A stretch of 64,000 nucleotides of DNA. It comes from Setophaga petechia (lineage: Eukaryota > Chordata > Aves > Passeriformes > Parulidae). Under the pieces are notes generated by a model, which worked only from the letters and a program-made list of their open reading frames with translations, was not told the DNA's origin and ran no database searches. Both the position numbers and the translations under genes were made by a program. Numbering within the stretch: position 1 is the stretch's first letter; every line of letters begins with the position of its first letter. The stretch lies in the NCBI GenBank assembly GCA_024362935.1, contig JANCRA010000114.1, forward strand, positions 992,001 to 1,056,000, in the 5' to 3' direction. Below are positions 9,516 through 21,596 of this stretch, piece after piece.

Positions 9516-10168
9516 ACGGAGTTTTGTTTAGTTTTATATCAGTGGAAAAAACTGAATTTTGTTAAATTTTATAAACCAGAGCTGCTGAAGCAGAGCTGCT
9601 AGGCAGGGTTACTTGTTATGTTAACTATAAGTCGTTAGAGTTGATAGTTCTCTTTGTATCACTTAACGACCTAGCCAGGGCAGGTAAAAGCTCTGTTTTT
9701 GTGTTACTGGGGAGGAGAAAAGAATTACCATATGTAGATTCTGAGAAACCCAAGGTACCATGGGACTTATTGAACTTATAAAAACCCCAAAATCAACGAG
9801 CCAAATATAAAATTGAAGAATTGGAATGATTCGTGGATGTGAGGAGTAGAGTGCTGAACCTGCAGAGATGTTAGGAGACCTCAGTGCCCCCTCGCCCTGA
9901 CTAAAAAGAAGCTGCCTGGGACTGAGACCTGGAGCTTGGACGCAGGGAAAAGTGAAGAAATACCGGGGTCCCGCCCACACGTCCCTGTGAGGAGTGGACC
10001 CCCAGCTCTGCCCCTTAGTGGACAAAGCTGCACCTCCTCCTCCTCTGAGCCACGCTGGGAAGACGACGGAGACGGCCGCCTCGTCGAACTTCCTAATCCT
10101 GAGCTGATCACTTTAATAAAGGCATTAAAAGGAGAAATAAAACTCCTGCCCTGTTGAGTTTTATTTCA
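9508..10168 (+). repeat. ERV1 3' LTR (661 bp)
   Basis: Same ends as the 5' LTR. TATA-like box at 9777-9784 and AATAAA at 10115-10120. The env stop codon overlaps its first 8 bases. Array sequence follows directly at 10169, inside what would be intron 9 of copy B. Confidence 0.93.
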
Positions 10169-13100
10169 CTAAGCACCAGCTACTCCAGGCCCATTGGGGC
10201 AAAGGCCCAAACATGCAGCGGGCACAAAGTTTCCAGGCAGGCAGCATCCAGTGCCCACGGCTGGGGGCACAGAGCCTTACGTTCTCAAAGTGTGGCAGGA
10301 GGGACTCCACCAGCTTCAGGGTGGTGATGCTGGGTATCTCGAGGTCTTTGTCCTGGAGCACATGCGTGAGCACAGAGAGGCTCATCCCGACCATCTCTGC
10401 ATCTGGATCCGCCAGCTGCTCCACCAGGTGTTGACAGAGGCCGCATATTCCTCCGGCCTGTGTGCAAGACCAGGCTGTGCTGTGAATCCATCACTGGCCG
10501 CAGCACCAACAGCTGCTTGGGGCACTCAGGCAGCTGAAGCGGGAGTCGGGAGAGCTGGCAGCAGCTGCCTCTGCTGCCAAAGCCCAGCCAAGCCCTGTGG
10601 TCTGCCTTCCCCAGCCCCACGCTGCCAGTGCGGCTTCACCCACTGTCCCCTTCTCACCAGCGAGGGCTCCTTGCTGAGCACCACGAGGCCTCTGAGCTCC
10701 AGGCGCAGCCTGTCCCTGCTCTGGCTCGGCAGGTGCCGGGATAGCACCAACAGGGCACTGGGACCGTGTTTGCTCAGGTCCAGACACTCCAGGAGCTGAA
10801 GGGCACAGGGCAGTGGCAGGGGAGCCGGCCGGCAGGAGCCCGGAGCCGCTGCAGGGCCGGCTCCAGGCAGCTGCAGCGGGCGTGGGCAGCATCCCAGGCA
10901 GCTGCAACTACCAGAGACCAGAGACCAGAGAGCTGGGAGGCAGCTCAGCCAGGCAGCACTGGCCATCAGGCTCACCTCCACAAAGAAGGCCAGGGCAGGC
11001 AGATGCCAGCGGGGCTGCTTCGCGATGAGCAGGCTGAGCAGGTGCGAGGCCATGTGGGGACACAAGGGGGTCAAGCCACAGCGCATCTCCCTGGCAGGGG
11101 AAAAAGGCACCAAGGCTCTGAGCCGGGCAGGCAGACCTGTCACAGAGGTTTCATCTTTCCCCAGCACTCTGCAAGGGGACATGGGTCCCTTGGGAGGCGG
11201 CTGCTGCAGGGCATCCTCCTCCCCAGCCCTTTGCAGTCTGCTCGGCCCTCCCCCGGTGACGAGGCCCTCTTGCTTACAATCCCCGGGGACTGTGTGGGCC
11301 ACTCCGGGCACGGGGCACAAGTGCTGGCGGTGGCGGTGGGGACTAGGGGATCTCACCTGGCCAGCAGAGCCGCTGCATAGTGCTGGCTGTCGGCACAGAG
11401 CAGGGTGTCCCAGAGCTGCTTGTGCTCCAGAGCCAGCACGTTCTTGCCAAAGCCCAGTTGGGAGAGCAGAGCCTTCATGGTCTGCACTGCAAACCTGTGT
11501 GCCGAGCCAAGGCCAGGTCACTCTGGGAGCACAGGCCCTGGCCGCAAGGGCGCGGGAAGGACAGGGTGGCTGGCACCTGTTGGGCTCGCTGGGAAGGCCG
11601 TGTTCCTCCCGGCACGCTCTCCAGAAGCGCTGGGTCTCCACGTCCTCTGGCCTCTGCTCCGTGGTGGTGAAAATTTGCAAGAGCAAAGGCACGAACAGGT
11701 GGGGAGAATGAAAGTGGATTGCGTGGTGCCACTCGGGCATGCTTGCAATCCTCCACAGCACCAGAGTTGCCTGCAAGAGACAAAGCACCCCGAGGCAGCA
11801 CTCAGTGCCGAGGTGTCCATGAGGCAGGGTCTGAGGGGAGAGGCAGGGAGAGCACACGGCCTGCTGCCCCTAGCCCAGCTTTCAGCCCAGGCAGGGAGCT
11901 GCAGAGTGGGGAGAGCATGGAGAGCTTCTGAGAAGGCAACCTGGAGGGCCAGCATAGGCCAGCTCCAGAAACTCACAGCCAGGGCAAGGACGGCCTTCTT
12001 GTCCCTGCTGCAGAGGAAGCCGCCATACGGTGGCTGTTCCTCTATCACAGAGAGCAGCACTGGAAGCACCTCCTCCGTGGCTACTTCTGAGGTGCCTATG
12101 GCTCTCCACATCAGCACGGCGGCTCTGTGGGACCAGAGCTGTGCATCAGTACCGTGCCCCGTGCAGCTGCGTGGGGCCGGGAGGGAGCATGGCAGCAGGC
12201 TCAGGAAACAGAGGGGCCTGAGGGTGCCGGTGCTCCCTGCCTGTCTGGCAGACCCCGCTGGACAGGCTGTACAGGGCGATGGGCCCTACGGGCCAGTGAG
12301 CACTGAGCTCTCGAGGCACTTGTGCCCCGTACCTTTCACACGTTGGGGCACAGCGCAGGAGGTTCATCACAACGTGGGCCGGGTGTTCTTCAGTGAGGCT
12401 GACAATGGCCGTTTGCAGCCCAGCATCCACAGACTCACAGGACGTGAGTCTCCGGAGCATGTCACTCACCATGGCTTGCACCTGGAGGTGGCATGGGGAA
12501 GACTTGGAGTGCTGTGCAAGGGAGCAGCTTGCCCAGCTTTCCCTAAAAAGTTCTTGCCTTCCCAGCCCACTGTGATGGGGCTGAGGGGGCCCAGCAGACA
12601 TGGCTTGAGGGGCTGCGTGATCCTGGGAGGCCTTCAGCCCTGGCCCCAGGCTGCTGCAGAGAATAAAAGCACTTCTGTTAAAACTGCAGAGTGGGTCCAG
12701 GACTCACAGTCAGCGTGGGCATGGCCTCAGTCTCTGGGATGCCCTGTGTGATGGTGTTGGTGGTGGCCATGCCCTCCGTCAGGGCCATGTCAGCCTCCTC
12801 CGTTTCCCAGTCAGAGCTGGCAGCCAGGTCAGAGGACGCTGTGCTGGCAGCAGCCTCTGCCCGCAGCTTGCTGGGCCTGGGGTTGGGCTCGGCCGTGCCC
12901 TCGGGTGCGGGGCCGCTGGTCTTTGTGTGCCGAAGGCGCAGGAACCTCCGCAGTGTCTGCAGCAGAAGGAAGGGCGGGAAGAGAGGAACGTTCCATGGTC
13001 TGCTCCACTGCGGGGCCCGGCCGAGCAGTGCCAGCAGGCCCAGCCCAGGTGGGGATGGCTGCAGGTACCTGCGCTGCTCTGTGGAAGCGACCACGGGTGG

Positions 13101-13318
13101 GCTCCTGCTCTTGAGTTCGGTCCCTGGCTGCATCTGCCAAAGAGCAAGCGCAGCCAGAGCTGAGGGGCCGTGGGAGAGGCCGGAGAACACAGCGCAGCCC
13201 TGCCCTCCCCAGGCAGGGACAGCACTGCGGGTGCCCAGGTGTCACAGACATCCTCTCACTAAAAATCCTTTCTTTAGGGTTTTTCCTTCTGAGAAGCTAA
13301 GAGGCCTCAGAGACAGAA

Positions 13319-13632
13319 TGTAAACAGTGGTTATCTGCTGCTGTGGAATGCAACAGGTCCACCTGTGATTGGCCCATCTTGGATGTGTATAATTAATAGT
13401 CAATCAAGGATGGAGCTATCTCGGACAGAGTCGGAGAGAGCTCCTTTGTTAGCATTCTTTTCTGTTCTATTTTTAGCTTAGCTAGCCTTCTGAGGAACCT
13501 TTTCCATTCTTTTCTTTTTAGTATAGTTACAATGTAATATATATAGCATAAAATAACAAATCAAGCCTTTGATCATGGAGTCAACATTCTCATCTCTCCC
13601 TTTACCTGCAAAGCCCTGTGACCACTGTCACA
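13319..13632 (+). repeat. Old solo LTR in intron 1, unit B
   Basis: Same element and position as in unit A, without the extra 4 bp. One C is also absent near 13569 (GCCTTTGATC where other units have GCCTTCTGATC). Confidence 0.6.
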
Positions 13633-13705
13633 CCTGGGGACGGAGCACGGCCATTAAGGGGGCAGCCCCAGCCCCTGTCCCATCCTGTCCATGGGCATGT
13701 CCACA

Positions 13706-13784
13706 GGGATGGGATGGGATGGGATGGGATGGGATGGGATGGGATGGGATGGGATGGGATGGGATGGGATGGGATGGGATGGGG
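13706..13784 (+). repeat. GGGAT minisatellite, unit B (about 16 copies)
   Basis: Same tract, 79 bp. Confidence 0.97.
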
Positions 13785-16138
13785 CCAGGCCAGCTGCAGG
13801 CACCGGCCCTGCAGCCCAGCTCCGCCACTCACCATCCTGCAGCGGCTGCAACTGCTCCGGCTCTGCAGGCTGCTGCGCTGGGGCAGCTGCAGGGCCTTTG
13901 CTTTTCTTGCCCCGAAGCCCCTTGAACAGGCTGAGCAGTCTGCCTGCCATCTCGCTGTCTCACCTCGAGGGCACCTTCGAGACAGATGCCTCGGCAAAGG
14001 CAGCGAGTGCTGCAGTTGTGCCTTGCAGGCACCTGCAACAGAGGAGCCTCAGGAAGGCTACAGGACAGCAAGTCCTGCACTCGAGGCCTCCTGCCGCAAT
14101 GAGAGGAGACTCCTGGTGAACGATGGAGGTCACCAAGTCCCAGGGCCTGGCCACAAGGGCACGGGCCGCAGAGATGGGAGGTGCCTCGGTAAAGCTCCGA
14201 GTCACCGAATCCTGAGGTCTGGCCGTGAGGCCAGCCGCAGGAGGAACACCTTGGAAAAGCTCCGGGTCAGCAACCAATGAGCCGGCTGTGCGGGGACGCC
14301 TCACAGCACTGCTCTGTCACCTCCTGTCCTGTCGTGTGCACCGAGCACCGTGGCGTGGCCGCGTCGCTGCCAGCTCATTTGTCAGCACGTGTCACAAAGG
14401 GCTGCTCAGACACGCTGTCCCTTTCGGTTCCACGGTGAACCTGCTGCACCATGTCACAAAGGGACATGTTGCCATGTGCTCCGGGGCCATCCCCTCCCCA
14501 CCCAAGGTGCCCCTGCTTGGAAGGAATCCATTGCCTCGAGTGTCTAACACAGCCCTGGACACACCACGACCCGCCAAGTGCTCGGGGAAGGACTCTCCAC
14601 GGTGCCCAGCCCACACAGCCCAGCTCGCTGCTGGCCCTGGAGCAGAGCAGCTTCCAGCAAACAAGAGGCAAACGCTTCTTGCCAAGAGTTCAAACACAGC
14701 AGATAGAGAAGATGGCATGGATGTGTGCATAAAGGTCTTTGAATTCACAGCTCTTTGAGTGGCATTTGGGGCTCTCAGCCGGACAGAGATGATCCCCCTC
14801 TGTCCTGTGCTTAAAGGTGGGGAGACACACCCTGCCGCTGGTGCTTGTCTTGGTCTCTGCAGGCCCAGGCAGATGCCAAAGCTGCTCTTCACAGCCTTCT
14901 CCCTTCCCACGCCCCTCTGCCAAGTGCACGGGGCCTCAAGAACGGAAACGAGTGCAGGGAGCCAAAAGGAGACAGCTGCATCTACCTCACTGGGGGCACC
15001 TGGGGAAGCAGTTTGCTTGAGAAGCAAACCCCTCTCTTCCTAAGGCATTTCCCCAAAAGCATACATTTCCCAGGGAACACCAACACACACTTAAGAAACC
15101 CTTGGCAAGGCTGAATTACTTCTGCACCTTGTAGCACAGGCACTCCAGCTCGAGCTCATCTTCCTTCTCCCGAGTCTGTTTCCTCGTGTCCCTTGTGGCG
15201 CGCAGCCCCGGGCCCCCCAGAAACAAGAGCTGCCCGCTGCCCGTTCAAGTGCCCGAACTCCTGCCTGCGCTCACGGCAGCAAAACCAGGCTGTTCCCAGC
15301 CAGGGAGCGGAGCCCTGTTCTCGCAGGAGGCTCTCGTGAGCCCCTTGCCCACTGTGCACTCAGCACTTCTGCCTGCCTGCCCAGAACGCTCTTGGCACAG
15401 CAGAGCACAAGCTGGCCCGCTCTGGGCTCAGCACAGCCCAAACACAGGCGAGGGAAGACACAGCGGCTGTTTTGCAGCCATGCCCCAGAGGGACGGGAAG
15501 AGGCCCTGCCTCTGGTCTCACTCGGTCGGGCTTCTGACAGGGTCTGAGGCAGGCGCTGCCTGATTCCTCGCGTGTGGGGAGAGCAGAGCCGCCGGAAGCG
15601 CGCCCAGCAGGCAGGCACTGCCTGACAGCGCTGCGGCCGCTGGGACGGTTGTGCCCCCGAGTCTCAGCCACTCCGCTGTGGGCTTCTGTTGCTCTTAGGC
15701 GCACCCAGAGCTCACTGCTAGGCCACGATGGTCTCTTGCCCTGCCCTCTTCTTGTCCCTTGTGTAGTGATGGAGAATTGCTGTGCTTTCAGGAAGCTCTT
15801 TGTGGGAACTTCGGCCATTGAAAGCTCCTTTGCCCTCAGTAGATGCCTGCACTGGAATCCCTCATGGCTGGGTTCAGAGCACGCTCAAGCTGGCTATTCT
15901 ATAACCCAGGGTCCTTTTCCCCTTCAGCGTGCTCAGCATCCCCTTTAACTCCACACCGCTGTGCAGCTGGAGCAGGAGGACAGGGACCTTTGCAGCCCGA
16001 GCTGCCCTTGCTCCTCTCTGTCCGTGCACGGAACACAGCGGGGAGGAGAACAGCAGCAGGGCCCTGCGTGTCCCCGGGCCCAGGTTTTGCGCCGCTTCAG
16101 CTCCACAGAGACGCGGGTAAAGTGAAAAACACAAACAG

Positions 16139-16144
16139 TTTATT
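16139..16144 (-). terminator. Poly(A) signal AATAAA, copy C
   Basis: TTTATT on the plus strand reads AATAAA in the gene direction, about 130 nt beyond the stop codon, giving a short 3' UTR. Confidence 0.65.
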
Positions 16145-16275
16145 AAGGGAAAGCCAAGCGAAGCGAAGGGGTGAGCTGGGAGGTAAAAAAGGGCATGGGT
16201 GGGGCCTGAGGGCTGCAGGGAAGGAGCTGCCAAGAGGGAGAGAGATGGCAGGAGCTGTTGGAGCTTCGCACAGGC

Positions 16276-19200
16276 TCAGCTGTGAGCAGCCAGAGCCATG
16301 CCTGGAGCTGCAGCTGGTCCCTTCTGATATGCAGGTTCTCCCATCTTTGATGGGAACTGAAAATCATCAAAGGAGGCCAGTACAGGTAGATCTGATCTAG
16401 GAGACAGACGAAGTTCTGCAGATCTTCTTTCGAATTTCATCTGAATCCATGTACTCATGCCGGATAGGATCTCGTCTTCCCTGAGGGCTTGAAGAGCTGG
16501 AAGAGAGAGGAACAGAGCCATGGTCAGAGGCCAGATAGAGGGAATCCAACGAAAGCCTCCTGCCAGGGCCATCCCAGCCGGCTCTTGCCATGGCCAAGAG
16601 GGAGCGGGAGACAAGGGCTTCGGCCGGAAGGTGCTGGCCACGGATCACTCCCCTTGTCCCCGGAAGCTCTCCGGGCTGTGCCCCCCACGCGGCTGCCCTG
16701 ACTCACCCTGACTGAGGAGCTGGAGCTCCTCCTTCTGCCCCATCACGAGCACTCCGGCCACCCCTGGCAAGACAGAGCATGTGGCGGCGCCAGGCGGCAC
16801 AGCTGCCCGACACGGGCGCTGCCAGCCCTGTGGCCGCACGCCCTCCTCCCGGGCAGGGCTCCTGCCGGCCCTGCCGCACGCTGCCGGCCGAGAGCACGGC
16901 TGCGGGAGGGCGGCGGCAGCGCCCAGGACGGGCGGGGCTGCAGCGGCACGGGCGCGGCTCCTGCTGCCGGGCTAGCAGCCGGGCCGGGAGGCGGGAAGGG
17001 GCGCCGGGCTGCTGGCTCACCGATCAACCTGACGGCCGCCTTTCGCAGGGACCTCTGTGGGCGCTGCAGGTGCGGCAGGGCCCAGCGCAGGTGCTCGGCC
17101 GCTCGGCTCTCGTCCTGCAGCAGCTGCGGAGAGCGCCGGCCGGGAAGGTTTGGCGCGGGCTCTGCCCCTCGGCCGGGCGCTCCCTGCGCCCTGCACCGGC
17201 CGAGCCGGCGCGCACGGCCCAGGGCAGGGAGCGGCGTGGGGGGCGCAGGCCGGCGGGCCCAGCTGCGGCGCCGGGCAGGGGCACAGCTGCCAGCCCTCCA
17301 CACTGAGCACCGGGGGCAGGAGGCTTCTCCACTCCAGCCTGCGGCTGGGGCTCGCGGGTGTCCTTACCAGGCTCTGGGCGAACTCCATCCGCCGCTTCTT
17401 GCTCAGGAGCTCCTCGAGATCCCTCCTCCTTAGGAAGCGTGCAGCACAAAGCAGGGCTTCGCGAGAGGCCTGCAGAGCAGCAGAGAGCCGCACGTGGCAC
17501 CGGAGCGCGGGGGAGTCACACGGGAGCTGGCTCCCTGTGCCAAGGCCAGGGGAGGCTGGAGCCCACGAGGCGCCGGGGCAGGAGGCGGCCGAGCCCCCTC
17601 CCAGGGATGCGGCAGCATCACACCAAACCTCACCTCGGCCACGTGCACGTTCTCATGGTGCCAGCCCAAGAATAGAGGGAGCAGGCTCTGGCTCACAATT
17701 GTGGTAAGAGGATTTCCCCCCTCCTCCACTTGCAACTCCATCACCTTGCTGAAGAGCTGGATGGAGAGCAGCTGCACATGGCTGTTGTCCTGGAGGAAAG
17801 GAGAAGTCCTAAGCACCAGCTACTCCAGGCCCATTGGGGCAAAGGCCCAAACATGCAGCGGGCACAAAGTTTCCAGGCAGGCAGCATCCAGTGCCCACGG
17901 CTGGGGGCAGAGAGCCTTACGTTCTCAAAGTGTGGCAGGAGGGACTCCACCAGCTTCAGGGTGGTGATGCTGGGTATCTCGAGGTCTTTGTCCTGGAGCA
18001 CATGCGTGAGCACAGAGAGGCTCATCCCGACCATCTCTGCATCTGGATCCGCCAGCTGCTCCACCAGGTGTTGACAGAGGCCGCATATTCCTCCGGCCTG
18101 TGTGCAAGACCAGGCTGTGCTGTGAATCCATGACTGGCCGCAGCACCAACAGCTGCTTGGGGCACTCAGGCAGCTGAAGCGGGAGTCGGGAGAGCTGGCA
18201 GCAGCTGCCTCTGCTGCCAAAGCCCAGCCAAGCCCTGTGGTCTGCCTTCCCCAGCCCCACGCTGCCAGTGCGGCTTCACCCACTGTCCCCTTCTCACCAG
18301 CGAGGGCTCCTTGCTGAGCACCACGAGGCCTCTGAGCTCCAGGCGCAGCCTGTCCCTGCTCTGGCTCGGCAGGTGCCGGGATAGCACCAACAGGGCACTG
18401 GGACCGTGTTTGCTCAGGTCCAGACACTCCAGGAGCTGAAGGGCACAGGGCAGTGGCAGGGGAGCCGGCCGGCAGGAGCCCGGAGCCGCTGCAGGGCCGG
18501 CTCCAGGCAGCAGCAGCGGGCGTGGGCAGCATCCCAGGCAGCTGCAACTACCAGAGACCAGAGACCAGAGAGCTGGGAGGCAGCTCAGCCAGGCAGCACT
18601 GGCCATCAGGCTCACCTCCACAAAGAAGGCCAGGGCAGGCAGATGCCAGCGGGGCTGCTTCGCGATGAGCAGGCTGAGCAGGTGCGAGGCCATGTGGGGA
18701 CACAAGGGGGTCAAGCCACAGCGCATCTCCCTGGCAGGGGAAAAAGGCACCAAGGCTCTGAGCCGGGCAGGCAGACCTGTCACAGAGGTTTCATCTTTCC
18801 CCAGCACTCTGCAAGGGGACATGGGTCCCTTGGGAGGCGGCTGCTGCAGGGCATCCTCCTCCCCAGCCCTTTGCAGTCTGCTCGGCCCTCCCCCGGTGAC
18901 GAGGCCCTCTTGCTTACAATCCCCGGGGACTGTGTGGGCCACTCCGGGCACGGGGCACAAGTGCTGGCGGTGGCGGTGGGGACTAGGGGATCTCACCTGG
19001 CCAGCAGAGCCGCTGCATAGTGCTGGCTGTCGGCACAGAGCAGGGTGTCCCAGAGCTGCTTGTGCTCCAGAGCCAGCACGTTCTTGCCAAAGCCCAGTTG
19101 GCAGAGCAGAGCCTTCATGGTCTGCACTGCAAACCTGTGTGCCGAGCCAAGGCCAGGTCACTCTGGGAGCACAGGCCCTGGCCGCAAGGGCGCGGGAAGG

Positions 19201-21596
19201 ACAGGGTGGCTGGCACCTGTTGGGCTCGCTGGGAAGGCCGTGTTCCTCCCGGCACGCTCTCCAGAAGCGCTGGGTCTCCACGTCCTCTGGCCTCTGCTCC
19301 GTGGTGGTGAAAATTTGCAAGAGCAAAGGCACGAACAGGTGGGGAGAATGAAAGTGGATTGCGTGGTGCCACTCGGGCATGCTTGCAATCCTCCACAGCA
19401 CCAGAGTTGCCTGCAAGAGACAAAGCACCCCGAGGCAGCACTCAGTGCCGAGGTGTCCATGAGGCAGGGTCTGAGGGGAGAGGCAGGGAGAGCACACGGC
19501 CTGCTGCCCCTAGCCCAGCTTTCAGCCCAGGCAGGGAGCTGCAGAGTGGGGAGAGCATGGAGAGCTTCTGAGAAGGCAACCTGGAGGGCCAGCATAGGCC
19601 AGCTCCAGAAACTCACAGCCAGGGCAAGGACGGCCTTCTTGTCCCTGCTGCAGAGGAAGCCGCCATACGGTGGCTGTTCCTCTATCACAGAGAGCAGCAC
19701 TGGAAGCACCTCCTCCGTGGCTACTTCTGAGGTGCCTATGGCTCTCCACATCAGCACGGCGGCTCTGTGGGACCAGAGCTGTGCATCAGTACCGTGCCCC
19801 GTGCAGCTGCGTGGGGCCGGGAGGGAGCATGGCAGCAGGCTCAGGAAACAGAGGGGCCTGAGGGTGCCGGTGCTCCCTGCCTGTCTGGCAGACCCCGCCG
19901 GACAGGCTGTACAGGGCGATGGGCCCTACGGGCCAGTGAGCACTGAGCTCTCGAGGCACTTGTGCCCCGTACCTTTCACACGTTGGGGCACAGCGCAGGA
20001 GGTTCATCACAACGTGGGCCGGGTGTTCTTCAGTGAGGCTGACAATGGCCGTTTGCAGCCCAGCATCCACAGACTCACAGGACGTGAGTCTCCGGAGCAT
20101 GTCACTCACCATGGCTTGCACCTGGAGGTGGCATGGGGAAGACTTGGAGTGCTGTGCAAGGGCGCAGCTTGCCCAGCTTTCCCTAAAAAGTTCTTGCCTT
20201 CCCAGCCCACTGTGATGGGGCTGAGGGGGCCCAGCAGACATGGCTTGAGGGGCTGCGTGATCCTGGGAGGCCTTCAGCCCTGGCCCCAGGCTGCTGCAGA
20301 GAATAAAAGCACTTCTGTTAAAACTGCAGAGTGGGTCCAGGACTCACAGTCAGCGTGGGCATGGCCTCAGTCTCTGGGATGCCGTGTGTGATGGTGTTGG
20401 TGGTGGCCATGCCCTCCGTCAGGGCCATGTCAGCCTCCTCCGTTTCCCAGTCAGAGCTGGCAGCCAGGTCAGAGGACGCTGTGCTGGCAGCAGCCTCTGC
20501 CCGCAGCTTGCTGGGCCTGGGGTTGGGCTCGGCCGTGCCCTCGGGTGCGGGGCCGCTGGTCTTTGTGTGCCGAAGGCGCAGGAACCTCCGCAGTGTCTGC
20601 AGCAGAAGGAAGGGCGGGAAGAGAGGAACGTTCCATGGTCTGCTCCACTGCGGGGCCCGGCCGAGCAGTGCCAGCAGGCCCAGCCCAGGTGGGGATGGCT
20701 GCAGGTACCTGCGCTGCTCTGTGGAAGCGACCACGGGTGGGCTCCTGCTCTTGAGTCCGGTCCCTGGCTGCATCTGCCAAAGAGCAAGCGCAGCCAGAGC
20801 TGAGGGGCCGTGGGAGAGGCCGGAGAACACAGCGCAGCCCTGCCCTCCCCAGGCAGGGACAGCACTGCGGGTGCCCAGGTGTCACAGACATCCTCTCACT
20901 AAAAATCCTTTCTTTAGGGTTTTTCCTTCTGAGAAGCTAAGAGGCCTCAGAGACAGAATGTAAACAGTGGTTATCTGCTGCTGTGGAATGCAACAGGTCC
21001 ACCTGTGATTGGCCCATCTTGGATGTGTATAATTAATAGTCAATCAAGGATGGAGCTATCTTGGACAGAGTCGGAGAGAGCTCCTTTGTTAGCATTCTTT
21101 TCTGTTCTATTTTTAGCTTAGCTAGCCTTCTGAGGAACCTTTTCCATTCTTTTCTTTTTAGTATAGTTACAATGTAATGTATATATCATAAAATAACAAA
21201 TCAAGCCTTCTGATCATGGAGTCAACATTCTCATCTCTCCCTTTACCTGCAAAGCCCTGTGACCACTGTCACACCTGGGGACGGAGCACGGCCATTAAGG
21301 GGGCAGCCCCAGCCCCTGTCCCATCCTGTCCATGGGCATGTCCACAGGGATGGGATGGGATGGGATGGGATGGGATGGGATGGGATGGGATGGGATGGGA
21401 TGGGATGGGATGGGATGGGATGGGATGGGGCCAGGCCAGCTGCAGGCACCGGCCCTGCAGCCCAGCTCCGCCACTCACCATCCTGCAGCGGCTGCAACTG
21501 CTCCGGCTCTGCAGGCTGCTGCGCTGGGGCAGCTGCAGGGCCTTTGCTTTTCTTGCCCCGAAGCCCCTTGAACAGGCTGAGCAGTCTGCCTGCCAT
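16276..21596 (-). CDS. MROH-like protein, copy C (complete, 14 exons)
   Basis: Predicted exons are 21479-21596, 20348-20478, 19973-20121, 19617-19764, 19217-19410, 18997-19134, 18616-18730, 18298-18435, 17921-18097, 17634-17789, 17368-17469, 17021-17123, 16707-16763 and 16276-16496. All introns are GT-AG, phases agree throughout, and the sum is 1947 nt, or 648 residues plus stop. The start has a good Kozak context (G at -3 and +4). Residues 1-39 are basic then Ala/Pro/Gln-rich; 40-83 are acidic and Ser/Thr-rich; about 84-640 form helical HEAT/armadillo-like repeats. Family-like stretches include LMWRAIGTS (exon 4), ATLVLWRIASMPEW and RFWRACREEHGLP (exon 5), and LVEQLADPDAEMVGMSL (exon 9). MROH proteins are large HEAT-repeat proteins of poorly known function; no signal peptide or membrane segment is evident. 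Copy-specific features are GQKEEL in exon 13, Cys in exon 6 and TITHG in exon 2. Splicing is inferred, not measured. Confidence 0.8.
20959..21273 (+). repeat. Old solo LTR in intron 1, unit C
   Basis: Same element and position as in unit A, with private changes (TATCTTGGAC, GTATATATCAT). Confidence 0.6.
21347..21430 (+). repeat. GGGAT minisatellite, unit C (about 17 copies)
   Basis: Same tract, 84 bp. Confidence 0.97.

Larger units (their letters stand above)
3787..10168 (+). mobile_element. ERV1: gammaretrovirus-like provirus, internally deleted
   Basis: Layout is 5' LTR 3787-4427, primer site 4430-4447, leader, open gag 5188-6957, broken pol remnant 6958-8047, env-like frame 8361-9515, and 3' LTR 9508-10168. 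The gamma-like assignment rests on the proline-tRNA primer site, the Gag organisation with a single CCHC knuckle, and the gag stop followed by pol sequence. Array DNA flanks it on both sides, but the flanks (AAAA left, CTAA right) are not a duplicated target and 1679 bp of the unit is missing between them. It lies antisense to the MROH genes. It cannot encode reverse transcriptase. Confidence 0.92.
10281..13950 (-). pseudogene. MROH-like gene copy B, 3' end replaced by ERV1
   Basis: Predicted exons are 13833-13950, 12708-12838, 12333-12481, 11977-12124, 11577-11770, 11357-11494, 10976-11090, 10658-10795 and 10281-10457, equal to exons 1-9 of complete copies. Reading frame and splice sites look intact to the end of exon 9. 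The next intron then runs into the ERV1 3' LTR, which ends at 10168. Exons 10-14, the stop codon and the poly(A) signal are absent. They correspond to 16139-17789 in copy C. Any transcript would have to terminate inside antisense ERV1 or in array sequence beyond it. The predicted product would be about 436 residues plus intron-encoded residues. Exon 6 carries the Ser variant (ALLSQLG). Called a pseudogene because the 3' end is lost; expression is unknown. Confidence 0.75.
10169..16129 (-). repeat. Tandem array unit B, truncated on its left by ERV1
   Basis: Array sequence resumes directly after the ERV1 3' LTR at the equivalent of 17809 in unit C. Bases equivalent to 16130-17808 of unit C (1679 bp, exons 10-14 and the 3' UTR) are missing. 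Confidence 0.9.

Noticed and set aside
3775..10180. A target-site duplication around ERV1
   Set aside because: Left AAAA/AAAAA and right CTAA/CTAAG do not match under 4-6 bp windows, and the flanks are not adjacent in an intact unit.
10526..11857. Single 443-codon minus-strand frame read as an unspliced protein
   Set aside because: It runs through exons 5, 7 and 8 but also through introns with clear GT-AG borders. The spliced model gives consistent phases and family-like text.
11405..12751. Plus-strand open frame of 448 codons, repeated in every unit
   Set aside because: It is the complement of exons 3-6 of the MROH gene. It has no domain text, and the minus strand explains the conservation.
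16779..17707. Several Ala/Arg/Pro-rich frames on both strands in the 3' part of each unit
   Set aside because: CG-rich DNA has few stop codons. These frames overlap exons 10-12 and lack family features.
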